Source of the DNA: a virus
IMG/VR virus record: IMGVR_UViG_3300034062_002287
Coordinates: 1 to 37,839 of that record
Length of the DNA stretch: 37,839 nucleotides
Reading direction: 5' to 3' (one strand)
Shown here in pieces: positions 23,572-30,281 of the stretch; position 1 is the first letter of the stretch, and every line of letters starts with the position of its first letter. The position numbers were made by a program, and so were the translations under genes. A model generated the notes under the pieces. That model was not told the origin of the DNA. It saw only the letters and a list, made by a program, of their open reading frames with translations, and made no database searches.

Positions 23572-25194
23572 ATGGCACAACAAAATAGGACAACAATAAA
23601 AACATTTTTTGAAACGGGGGATATTCCAACAGAAGCACAATTTGGAGATTCATTCGATAGTCAAGTATTTTGGGTTGACGATGTAGAAACGGATTTAACA
23701 AGTAATTCGGATGACAAAGTTCCAACGGTTAAGGCGGTAGTTGATGGGATTGCAGCGATACCAAATGAATTAACGACAGATGAATTAGCAGCGATTAACG
23801 GGGCAAATTCACCCGATGCAACGAATGTATTTTTAACCGAAGATGACGAAGTTTACACCAAAGATGCTAATGATAATATTTTTTACAAAGGAGTTACTCC
23901 GACATTGGGAACAAGTTGTAGTAAGAACATATTTCATAAAACAGGAGGTGCAATAACATTGGGAAATGCTGCTATTGGAAATATTTTTGAGCCAACTGAA
24001 AACACAACTAATTTTGTTTTTGGTGCTAATTTAAGAAATGTAACAATTAAGGCAGGAAATTATCCATCAAGTCCATCGGCAGGAACATTAAATTTAACAG
24101 CAGGTGGATATGCTTTTCTTTACAACAAAGATTATCCTTCTGAAATATTTGTTGGTGCTAATGGTGCAGCGTTACATTCTTATTATGATAGTGCAAATGA
24201 TAGATATGTAGTTACTAATTTAGTTACATTAGTAAGCATAAATAGCGGAACGGTTACCTCAGTAAATGCAGGAACAAACATATCAGTAACAGGCACAGCA
24301 GCAGCACCTATTATTAATTCATTATCGGATAGATATAAGACCACATCAACAACAAGCAATACAATAGGCAACGGAAGTAGAACATTCACCGTTGATGCTA
24401 ACTTATCTTATATTCCTTTGCAAGAGGTGTTGATAGTTTATGATGCAAGTAACCACATGCACGGAAGTGTAACAAGTTATAATTCTACAACTGGGGAACT
24501 TATTGTTGATGTCAAACATAACACAGGTAGCGGCACTTATAATGTATGGAGTATTAACTTAGATGGCACACCCGTAGATGCAATAACAGGAGCAGGAACA
24601 GCTAATAGATTAGCATACTTTACCGCAACACAAGTAATTGACGATGTTGCAGCAATAACCGCAAGTAGGGCATTGATTAGCGATGCCAATGGATTGCCAA
24701 CACATTCAGCAACAACATCAACAGAATTAGGATATGTAAGTGGCGTTACAGGTGCAATTCAAACACAAATAGACATAGCAAGAAGGGCAACTATATTTTT
24801 CACGCCAGCTCAAATTAATCCAGTAGATTCTACTACTTATTACTTTTCTTCTGCATTAATTATATCAACAACAGCAACAGCAGTAGATATGAATGTTGGT
24901 TATGCTTTTAAAGTTATTGGAGCAATTATACAAGCGGTAAATAGTGGAGGAACGCAAGGCAGTAGCGAAAATTCAACATTGCAATTAAAAAATACAACAG
25001 CAAACACAAGTACTTCAATAGGAACATTTAAAACAGATGCAACGACAGGAAATCAAACAGAGGTAACTTATACAGGATTAAATATATCAGTAGCAGCAAC
25101 AGATTCCTTTGCTTTGCAATGGGATTTTCCTGCTCCAAATCCCAATCCAACAAACGTATTTTTAAGGATAACATTAATAGTAGAATTTACATAA
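23572..25194 (+). CDS. Tail fibre protein
   Basis: A 540-aa protein. The N-terminus NRTTIKTFFETGDIPTEAQF is a virion-attachment segment I associate with Bacteroidetes phage fibres. The shaft is rich in Gly, Ser, Thr, Asn and Ala with repeat-like pieces (GTVTSVNAGTNISVTG; GTANRLAYFTATQVI; ELGYVSGVTGAIQTQID), typical of trimeric fibres. The C-terminal 130 residues form a beta-rich, Thr-rich tip that likely binds the receptor. No endosialidase or other intramolecular chaperone signature is evident. It is followed 1 nt later by a small gene that may assist assembly. Confidence 0.85.
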   Translation: MAQQNRTTIKTFFETGDIPTEAQFGDSFDSQVFWVDDVETDLTSNSDDKVPTVKAVVDGIAAIPNELTTDELAAINGANSPDATNVFLTEDDEVYTKDANDNIFYKGVTPTLGTSCSKNIFHKTGGAITLGNAAIGNIFEPTENTTNFVFGANLRNVTIKAGNYPSSPSAGTLNLTAGGYAFLYNKDYPSEIFVGANGAALHSYYDSANDRYVVTNLVTLVSINSGTVTSVNAGTNISVTGTAAAPIINSLSDRYKTTSTTSNTIGNGSRTFTVDANLSYIPLQEVLIVYDASNHMHGSVTSYNSTTGELIVDVKHNTGSGTYNVWSINLDGTPVDAITGAGTANRLAYFTATQVIDDVAAITASRALISDANGLPTHSATTSTELGYVSGVTGAIQTQIDIARRATIFFTPAQINPVDSTTYYFSSALIISTTATAVDMNVGYAFKVIGAIIQAVNSGGTQGSSENSTLQLKNTTANTSTSIGTFKTDATTGNQTEVTYTGLNISVAATDSFALQWDFPAPNPNPTNVFLRITLIVEFT

Positions 25195-25195
25195 G

Positions 25196-25534
25196 ATGAA
25201 AACATTCACATACAAATTACAAAACAATGGAGTTGATAGTTGGATAGTAACCGACACCAACGGAGAAAAGTCAATGAGTTATATTTCACCGATAGAAATG
25301 TACAAAAAAGAAGTTAACGATTTTCATAACACTTTACTTGAAAACGTATTAAAACAACACAATTATATTAGTATAGGAGAGGTTGCATTGTGGCTACAAA
25401 CTGACTACAACGATGAGGCTCATAGCATTATTAATTGGTGGAAGTTATCGAGTGAGCAGGTTATGGCACATTTGGAAACAATTACTGAATATAAAGATAG
25501 TTTAGATTTTTGTTTGACAATAACAAAATTTTAA
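25196..25534 (+). CDS. Hypothetical protein (112 aa), possible fibre accessory
   Basis: Starts MKTFTYKLQNNGVDSWIVTD, a beta-hairpin, followed by helices (EMYKKEVNDFHNTLLENVLK; HSIINWWKLSSEQVMAHLE). Only one base separates it from the fibre gene, so co-translation is likely. Small genes after fibres are often assembly chaperones or tip attachments, but I see no motif proving this. Confidence 0.6.
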   Translation: MKTFTYKLQNNGVDSWIVTDTNGEKSMSYISPIEMYKKEVNDFHNTLLENVLKQHNYISIGEVALWLQTDYNDEAHSIINWWKLSSEQVMAHLETITEYKDSLDFCLTITKF

Positions 25535-25542
25535 TATTTTTG
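25514..25542 (+). promoter_or_regulatory. Promoter for the lysis cassette, flanked by an inverted repeat
   Basis: TTG at 25514-25516, an 18-nt spacer and TATTTTTG (25535-25542), with the next ATG 12 nt downstream. The inverted repeat TTTGACA (25513-25519) with TGTCAAA (25541-25547) encloses both promoter boxes, which could be a repressor site. The -33 box lies inside the end of the upstream gene. Confidence 0.65.
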
Positions 25543-25554
25543 TCAAAAAAAACT

Positions 25555-25725
25555 ATGAAAACTTGGAGAACATATCAATGGGAAATATTAATAGCGATAT
25601 TGTTAATATTTGCAATCAACTTAGTTATAACTAAGGATGCCTTTGGAATTACAGCTTTACTAATAGCATTTGCATTAGTGCTACATTTGTTTGCAATGGT
25701 ATTATACGCTATAATCAATGATTAG
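25555..25725 (+). CDS. Small two-TM membrane protein, holin-like (56 aa)
   Basis: MKTWRTYQWEI followed by two hydrophobic helices (LIAILLIFAINLVI and FGITALLIAFALVLHLFAMVL) separated by a short TKDA turn, with a charged C-terminal end (IND). This is the layout of small class II holins, and it opens the lysis cassette right after a good promoter. The frame is open from a TTG at 25510, but that start would lie upstream of the promoter, so ATG 25555 is chosen. Other membrane proteins in the cassette are rival holin candidates. Confidence 0.6.
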   Translation: MKTWRTYQWEILIAILLIFAINLVITKDAFGITALLIAFALVLHLFAMVLYAIIND

Positions 25726-26107
25726 CCACATCTACATACTTATAATAGTTTCAGCGATTGCCAAAGCAGCGATGGACAAATTAAACTTTCATTTTTATGA
25801 GAGTATATTTTCTAAGTTAAATCATAGATTTTGGAACTCAGAATATAGTTGGCAAAACAAATGGCGAGATGGAAAGCCTGAACTTGGAGAAGATTATCCA
25901 TTCAGTTCAACATTGTTTGTTTTTCTCACCGATGGATGGCACTTATGTCAATTCATATTTTTAAACACTATTTTTTTAGCATTATTTTTTGTTTCCTTGC
26001 AAGATTTTAGTCTTAGGGAGGCAATCGTACATCTTATATTATTAAGAGCCTTATTTGGGGCTACATTTGAGTTATATTTTAAATACATTTTTACTCTTAG
26101 ATTATGA
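25718..26107 (+). CDS. Membrane protein of unknown function (129 aa)
   Basis: N-terminal hydrophobic segment (MISHIYILIIVSAIAKAAMD), a polar middle with aromatic residues (HRFWNSEYSWQNKWRDGKPE), and two further hydrophobic stretches (LCQFIFLNTIFLALFFVSLQ; FGATFELYFKYIF). I recall similar WRDGKP-containing membrane proteins in Bacteroidetes phages. The role is unknown; it overlaps both neighbours in the lysis cassette, so an effect on the envelope or exclusion of other phages is conceivable. Confidence 0.6.
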   Translation: MISHIYILIIVSAIAKAAMDKLNFHFYESIFSKLNHRFWNSEYSWQNKWRDGKPELGEDYPFSSTLFVFLTDGWHLCQFIFLNTIFLALFFVSLQDFSLREAIVHLILLRALFGATFELYFKYIFTLRL

Positions 26108-26469
26108 TTACATCCTCAATAGCATTTGGTATTGTTGCCTTGATTTTAGGCATTACTTTTGGCTTAGTAAAAATTATTTACGACATCATAATTAGAAGAG
26201 TTGAAAAACTTGAACAAAATGGATTAATAATTCACGATAAAGTTAAGGAGTTGGAAGCATTCAACACTTATAAGATTGACCAACTAATCAAAGATTTTGC
26301 AGAGTTTAAAGCGGTGGTAACACAAAAATTACACAATGATGCCGGGTTTATTAGCGACACGAAAAATGCTATCAAAAGGATGGAGCCGATTATGCAACAC
26401 TTTGAAAAAATTCAAGACGAACATGAAGAAATGAAATTAACAATAAAACAATTAACAAAACAACTATGA
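26104..26469 (+). CDS. Membrane-anchored coiled-coil protein (121 aa), holin- or antiholin-like
   Basis: One N-terminal membrane helix (SIAFGIVALILGITFGLVKI) followed by a long amphipathic coiled coil reaching the C-terminus (VEKLEQNGLIIHDKVKELEA; DEHEEMKLTIKQLTKQL). The layout recalls XhlA/BhlA-type lysis proteins, or the inner-membrane half of a spanin, but the coiled coil would be on either side of the membrane depending on topology. It overlaps both neighbours by 4 bp. Confidence 0.55.
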   Translation: MITSSIAFGIVALILGITFGLVKIIYDIIIRRVEKLEQNGLIIHDKVKELEAFNTYKIDQLIKDFAEFKAVVTQKLHNDAGFISDTKNAIKRMEPIMQHFEKIQDEHEEMKLTIKQLTKQL

Positions 26470-26696
26470 AAATTGAACCAAGAAACTACACACAAGGGCC
26501 ACAGGCAATCTACAAAAACGGAACTTATAGAGTAATTGCCAACTATCCCGAAAAGAGGGAGGCAAAGCTAATATTAAATGGAGTTACAAAAAATATTTCA
26601 TACGATGAATTATTTGAAGTATTATCTGAGAGTGAAGCCAATTTGAGGATGTTGGAGGAGGAGGCAAAACAAATGAACGCTAAAACTAATTTATGA
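26466..26696 (+). CDS. Hypothetical protein (76 aa)
   Basis: Small soluble protein: beta-rich first half (GPQAIYKNGTYRVIANYPEK; EAKLILNGVTKNISY) and an acidic C-terminal helix (LSESEANLRMLEEEAKQMNA). It lies between the coiled-coil membrane protein and the endolysin with 4-bp overlaps on both sides, so it is made with the lysis proteins. It is not recognised. Confidence 0.6.
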   Translation: MKIEPRNYTQGPQAIYKNGTYRVIANYPEKREAKLILNGVTKNISYDELFEVLSESEANLRMLEEEAKQMNAKTNL

Positions 26697-27175
26697 AACA
26701 ATCCCAATTAATCGCACGTTACGGAAACCCTTTAGCCTCAGCAGATGAAAGAGGAAAATTTGAAAAGGCATTTATGACTATTTGGAATTATCCTTTACAA
26801 ATAAGAGAGTTAATACCAAGTTTGGGAAAATCAATTTACATAAATAGAGATTTTCAACCAACTTATGAAAAGTTTTTAAATGAGTTAATTCGTAAAGGAT
26901 TGCACAAAGAAATAAATTCAAATGATGAATGTTTTATGCCTCGATTAATTAGAGGTAGCAAAAAAGATATTTCAATGCACACTTGGGGAATAGCGGTTGA
27001 TTTAAACCCTACACAAAACCCATTAGGATTAACAAGAACACAAGCTATACATAGAGGATTGAAACCATTTAGCGAGTTATTTCAGCAAACTGCAAGGGAT
27101 AGTGGATTGATTGCTGGATATGATTTTGGTCGTTGCGATGGAATGCACTTTGAAATGTCTAAATTTCCTGCATAA
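26693..27175 (+). CDS. Endolysin: M15-family (VanY-like) zinc peptidase
   Basis: A 160-aa enzyme with the M15 zinc signature. SMHTWGIAVDLNP supplies H96 and D103 (SxHxxGxAxD), and GMHFEMS supplies H152 with E154, the catalytic/zinc-site arrangement of D-Ala-D-Ala carboxypeptidases and L-Ala-D-Glu endopeptidases. It would cut peptidoglycan crosslinks or stem peptides at the end of infection. There is no signal peptide, so it needs a holin, and several candidates surround it. It overlaps the upstream gene by 4 bp and the next membrane protein by 1 bp (TAATG). Confidence 0.88.
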   Translation: MKQSQLIARYGNPLASADERGKFEKAFMTIWNYPLQIRELIPSLGKSIYINRDFQPTYEKFLNELIRKGLHKEINSNDECFMPRLIRGSKKDISMHTWGIAVDLNPTQNPLGLTRTQAIHRGLKPFSELFQQTARDSGLIAGYDFGRCDGMHFEMSKFPA

Positions 27176-27459
27176 TGTGGCGAACATTCATAAAAAATAT
27201 AAGCCTAAATACTTTAAGAGATTTTTACAGAACTTTTAGCAGTGAAAAAAGTTTCCTTAGTAGCAAAAAAATTGAGCGTAGTTTATTCGTTACCTCCATT
27301 CTTGCTATGTATTGGACTTTCTTTATTTTGGTGGTTCTCAAGGCAACTATTACGGATTTTATTTTATTTATTTCGCCTCTTTTTATTGCGGCAGGATTTA
27401 ATTTACTTCAATCAGAAAAAAACAAAAAACAAGACAATCCACCAAATGAAAACTTATGA
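27175..27459 (+). CDS. Two-TM membrane protein (94 aa), holin candidate
   Basis: A basic N-terminal region is followed by two hydrophobic helices (LFVTSILAMYWTFFILVVLK and ITDFILFISPLFIAAGFNLL) and a charged C-terminal tail (SEKNKKQDNPPNE). Its ATG overlaps the endolysin stop. The topology fits a class II holin, and adjacency to the endolysin makes it the strongest positional candidate. The gene at 25555 is the alternative. Confidence 0.62.
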   Translation: MWRTFIKNISLNTLRDFYRTFSSEKSFLSSKKIERSLFVTSILAMYWTFFILVVLKATITDFILFISPLFIAAGFNLLQSEKNKKQDNPPNENL

Positions 27460-28511
27460 AATTCAAAGAACAAATTTTAGGTGTATTAGCAAAAAAACCG
27501 AATCTATCACCGGGACAAGTAGCTAATGAGTTAGGAGTGTATTGGACATCCAATAGGGATGAATACAATCAGATTAGATGTGCTGCAAAAAGATACTGCA
27601 ATCAAAGTAGTTCGGAAAAGCCAAACAACTCAAAAAAACAAGTTGAGAGTTTTGTAAAGGAAATTAAAAAAGAATTTGACAATCAAAATGAGTTTTTATC
27701 GTTAGCTGAAAATGTTACAGGTAAGCAAAGAAATACTTACAACCTCCCCAATTCATTAGAAACACACTACGAAGCATACAAACTACCAAAAGAGTGCAAT
27801 GACATCTTATTTATTAATGATATTCATTTACCATATCATTCATTAACTGCCCTTAATATTGCTTTGAAGTATGGCTTTGAAAAAAAAGTAAATACTATTT
27901 TTATAAATGGAGATTTGATTGATTTTTATGCAATTTCAAGATTTCAGAAAGATCCACGCAAACGAGATTTAGGCAATGAAATAAAAACTACAAGAGATTT
28001 TTTAAGCATCCTCAGAAAAATATTTCCACTTGCAAAAATATTTTATAAGTTAGGAAACCACGATGTGAGATGGGAACATTATTTGATTGAAAAAGCACCA
28101 GACTTATTAGGATTGAGTGAGTTTAATTTGGAGAGTATATTGAAGTTAGCAGACCACGATATAACAATGATACCCGATAAGCAGATAGTTCACATAGGCA
28201 AGTTGACTGCATTGCACGGCCACGAATTAGGCACTTCGATAATGTCGCCAGTAAACATTGCAAGAGGGTTGTATCTAAAAGCCAAAGACAATGCTATTTG
28301 TGGCCATCATCACCAATCAAGTGAACACACAGAGCCTAATATTAACGGAAAAGTTGTTACTTGTTGGAGTGTTGCTTGTTTGAGTGAATTGCACCCTGAC
28401 TATGCACCAATCAATAAATATACTCACGGATTTGCCCACGTTAGAGTTGTGGATGAAGAAGGAAATTTTGAAGTAACAAATTTAAGAATTATCAATGGTA
28501 AAATTAGATAG
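27456..28511 (+). CDS. Metallophosphoesterase with N-terminal winged-helix-like region (351 aa)
   Basis: The calcineurin-like phosphoesterase core has all metal motifs in order: NDIH (D122, H124), NGDLID (D153), LGNHD (N201, H202), HGHE (about 254) and GHHH (about 283). The first 60 residues (EQILGVLAKKPNLSPGQVAN then ELGVYWTSNRDEYNQIRCAA) look like a winged helix, followed by a charged linker. The fused region suggests a DNA-acting enzyme, perhaps an SbcD/Mre11-like nuclease, although the core is generic. It is embedded in the lysis cassette with a 4-bp overlap. A late role such as host DNA breakdown is possible. Confidence 0.82.
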   Translation: MKFKEQILGVLAKKPNLSPGQVANELGVYWTSNRDEYNQIRCAAKRYCNQSSSEKPNNSKKQVESFVKEIKKEFDNQNEFLSLAENVTGKQRNTYNLPNSLETHYEAYKLPKECNDILFINDIHLPYHSLTALNIALKYGFEKKVNTIFINGDLIDFYAISRFQKDPRKRDLGNEIKTTRDFLSILRKIFPLAKIFYKLGNHDVRWEHYLIEKAPDLLGLSEFNLESILKLADHDITMIPDKQIVHIGKLTALHGHELGTSIMSPVNIARGLYLKAKDNAICGHHHQSSEHTEPNINGKVVTCWSVACLSELHPDYAPINKYTHGFAHVRVVDEEGNFEVTNLRIINGKIR

Positions 28512-28513
28512 TT

Positions 28514-28750
28514 ATGGCGGTAACAACAAAACCAAGAAAGCCAAAAGAAAAAGCAAAGGCAGAGATTATTCCTATTGATGAAGTTCGGGAGTGGGTAGTG
28601 GTGCTTAGTAATTTATTGGAATCGCAAAAGGTTAATTTAGAAAGAACGGTTTTTGCATCAGAGCCATTTATGGAAAGTCCATTCACAAATGATGAATTGC
28701 AAAGAATAAAAAATAAAATATTTATTTTATCAAGTTGGATTAAAGATTGA
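28514..28750 (+). CDS. Hypothetical protein (78 aa)
   Basis: Basic N-terminus (KPRKPKEKAKAE) followed by a helical body (EVREWVVVLSNLLESQKVNL; NDELQRIKNKIFILSSWIK). It has no recognisable motif. It starts 2 nt after the phosphoesterase stop and overlaps the next gene by one base (TGATG). Confidence 0.6.
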   Translation: MAVTTKPRKPKEKAKAEIIPIDEVREWVVVLSNLLESQKVNLERTVFASEPFMESPFTNDELQRIKNKIFILSSWIKD

Positions 28751-28950
28751 TGAAAACAACAGTAACAACAGAATTTGAAAGTCAACAAGATTTGTTTGAG
28801 CATTTAGAATATGTGCAAAAAGCTAACTTGGGTTTTCAAACACAGCATAATTTAATTAAAGAAATGGAATGGTTTTTTGATAGTAATCCTGAAACATCTC
28901 CATCTGAAATAATAGAGTTTATTCAAGAATTTATAAATAAAAACTTATGA
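28750..28950 (+). CDS. Hypothetical protein (66 aa)
   Basis: Acidic helical protein (VTTEFESQQDLFEHLEYVQK; MEWFFDSNPETSPSEIIEFI). A TTG three bases earlier (28747) is an alternative start; ATG 28750 in the TGATG overlap is preferred. It overlaps the spanin-like gene by 4 bp. Not recognised. Confidence 0.58.
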   Translation: MKTTVTTEFESQQDLFEHLEYVQKANLGFQTQHNLIKEMEWFFDSNPETSPSEIIEFIQEFINKNL

Positions 28951-29477
28951 AAAAATTAATCCTGGTCCTACTTATAGCAACAACATTTAGTTGCAATGTC
29001 ATCAAGAATTTACGCAAAGAAAAAAGCAAAGAGGAAACTAAAACGGATCAAGAAACAAAAGTTGATTCAGTTGCTGAGGTCGAAATCGAAAAAGAAATAG
29101 TATCAACATTTACCACCGATACAAAGACAGAATTTTTTGATTTAAGCGAGGTTACAATCTTTGAGGTTATGAATGATAGTGGCAAGGTTATTAATCGCAC
29201 CACAACGACAAAAACCAATATCAAAGGCAATATAATTGCCAAAGGAAAAGAGGATAAAAAAGAAACCTCCGCAGAAAGCAAAAAAATAGATTTGTCAAAA
29301 GTTGACAAGTCAAAAGAAAGCAAGTCAAAAAGCGAGTTAGTAAAAGTTAAGGAAGTCAAAAAAACTCCAAGTTTTAAATTTTTATTGTGGATTATATTAA
29401 TTATTACAGGAGTAGTGTTTACCCTTGTTGCAATTTGGAAGGTAAAAAAAAATAATTTTACCCAATTTTTAAAATAA
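28947..29477 (+). CDS. Probable unimolecular spanin (lipoprotein with C-terminal TM helix)
   Basis: A 176-aa protein with a short lipoprotein signal peptide (MKKLILVLLIATTFSC) and lipobox Cys16, a long charged region rich in Lys, Glu, Thr and Ser (about 20-140) with heptad-like character, and a C-terminal membrane helix (FKFLLWIILIITGVVFTLVA) ending with a basic cytoplasmic tail. An outer-membrane lipid anchor plus an inner-membrane helix in one polypeptide is the definition of a u-spanin, as in phage T1 gp11, and it lies at the end of the lysis cassette. It would fuse inner and outer membranes in the final step of lysis. Confidence 0.75.
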   Translation: MKKLILVLLIATTFSCNVIKNLRKEKSKEETKTDQETKVDSVAEVEIEKEIVSTFTTDTKTEFFDLSEVTIFEVMNDSGKVINRTTTTKTNIKGNIIAKGKEDKKETSAESKKIDLSKVDKSKESKSKSELVKVKEVKKTPSFKFLLWIILIITGVVFTLVAIWKVKKNNFTQFLK

Positions 29478-29594
29478 ATGGCTTATCAACTGACAGATTC
29501 AGTTGGACTGCTATTTTTGCCTCAATTAATATTGGGGCTTTTTTATTTAAAAATAATTCCTACATTTGTGCAATTAGTTTTCATAGACTGGTAA
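29478..29594 (+). CDS. Tiny hydrophobic protein (38 aa), possible membrane peptide
   Basis: ATG directly abuts the spanin stop (TAAATG) and the frame ends in TAA at 29592-29594. The peptide is hydrophobic from residue 9 (VGLLFLPQLILGLFYLKIIP; TFVQLVFIDW). It could be a small lysis regulator. Its DNA contains a 7-bp hairpin (CAACTGA 29487-29493, TCAGTTG 29499-29505), so a non-coding role is also possible. It ends 14 nt before the terminator stem. Confidence 0.35.
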   Translation: MAYQLTDSVGLLFLPQLILGLFYLKIIPTFVQLVFIDW

Positions 29595-29607
29595 TTGATT
29601 GTTCGAG

Positions 29608-29634
29608 AAGCCCACTTTAATAGGTGGGTTTTTT
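29608..29634 (+). terminator. Intrinsic terminator closing the late region
   Basis: Stem AAGCCCAC (29608-29615) with GGTGGGTT (29623-29630), a short AT loop and a run of six T (29629-29634) followed by CG. It separates the lysis cassette from the early operon that starts 100 nt downstream. One G-T wobble is in the stem. Confidence 0.85.
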
Positions 29635-29683
29635 CGTTTCTACAAAATTAATCTATTTGTATATCAGTTAATTAAAAATAATT

Positions 29684-29714
29684 TTGTTTATATTAATATA
29701 TTTGTATATTTTTG
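29684..29714 (+). promoter_or_regulatory. Early promoter 1
   Basis: TTG (29684-29686), a 20-nt spacer, TATTTTTG (29707-29714), followed 22 nt later by the first early gene. The spacer contains the palindrome ATATTAATAT (29690-29699). The whole promoter is nearly identical to the one at 32799-32828. Confidence 0.75.
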
Positions 29715-29736
29715 CAAACAACAAATCACAATTAAT

Positions 29737-29904
29737 ATGAAAAAACTAAATCAATTTACAGACTACCTAAACAATTTATTGCTAAAGTATGAATGGTGTA
29801 CATCACACCGAGATAGATACTCAATTCAAGAGCCAAAGCAAGAAGAAAAAAAGATTAAAATTTGGCAGACTACTCACAACGGAATAACCACAAAACACAA
29901 TTAA
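29737..29904 (+). CDS. Hypothetical early protein (55 aa)
   Basis: First gene after early promoter 1. It is a basic, Gln- and Lys-rich protein starting MKKLNQFTDYLNNLLLKYEW, with a central segment EPKQEEKKIKIW. The frame is open further upstream, but those starts precede the promoter, so ATG 29737 is chosen. Small first genes of phage early operons often counter host functions; nothing in the sequence shows which. Confidence 0.6.
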   Translation: MKKLNQFTDYLNNLLLKYEWCTSHRDRYSIQEPKQEEKKIKIWQTTHNGITTKHN

Positions 29905-29905
29905 T

Positions 29906-30100
29906 ATGTCAAAGAAAAAAATTCAATACATCATTTCACCGATGCAAATGGCATTTGTGAACTCAATTATCTACAAGGCAACAGAGCCGAGCAGTAGTCT
30001 GAAAAAAGGAGAGGCATTTGGCAAGATTTTTATCGAGAGCCATCCTGAGTTCAAATCGTTTAAAAAGAAAAATGCAGATATAGAGTTGGATGGTGAGTAA
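29906..30100 (+). CDS. Hypothetical early protein (64 aa)
   Basis: Very basic protein beginning MSKKKIQYIISPMQMAFVNS, with FGKIFIESHPEFKSFKKKNA. Possibly helical and nucleic-acid binding, judged only from charge. It starts one base after the previous stop and is followed by a 181-nt non-coding stretch. Confidence 0.6.
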   Translation: MSKKKIQYIISPMQMAFVNSIIYKATEPSSSLKKGEAFGKIFIESHPEFKSFKKKNADIELDGE

Positions 30101-30117
30101 ATCATTCATTAACTATG

Positions 30118-30132
30118 ATTATAGTCTATAAT
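30118..30132. promoter_or_regulatory. Operator-like palindrome
   Basis: ATTATAGTCTATAAT is a 7-bp dyad around one central T, lying 17 nt after the 30100 stop. It might be a binding site or short hairpin. Low information content because it is AT-rich. Confidence 0.25.
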
Positions 30133-30150
30133 GTATGATAAGTCAATCTG

Positions 30151-30232
30151 ATAACGTTTTGCAGATAAGCGAAGGCACAAATAGCGTTGGCATTGTGCGG
30201 TGGGATTTGGGCTTTTGCTTATTTGCTGTTAT
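30151..30232 (+). repeat. Long imperfect hairpin resembling an integron attC / cassette recombination site
   Basis: The left arm ATAAC...GCAGATAAGCGAAGGCACAAAT (30151-30182) pairs with ATTTGGGCTTTTGCTTATTT then GCTGTTAT (30205-30232). There are about 27 pairs; three departures are G-T wobbles and one is a mismatch. A 5-nt versus 1-nt asymmetric bulge lies near the foot, and the 22-nt apical region is GC-rich. The ends ATAAC/GTTAT, asymmetric bulge and large apex recall attC sites. GTTATGTG (30228-30235) recurs inverted as CACATAAC (31127-31134) after the next gene, and GTGCGGTGG occurs on both sides (30195-30203; 31093-31101). A second complete hairpin is missing, so this may be a relic or an RNA structure. 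Confidence 0.4.
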
Positions 30233-30281
30233 GTGTCTGTAATTTTTTTAAACTTTTGTGCGTGGGCTTTTAAATTATAAT

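Noticed and set aside
30258-30281. GTG start for the PAPS-reductase-like protein
   Set aside because: It would place eight extra residues before the PP-loop and has no better leader; ATG 30282 is preferred.
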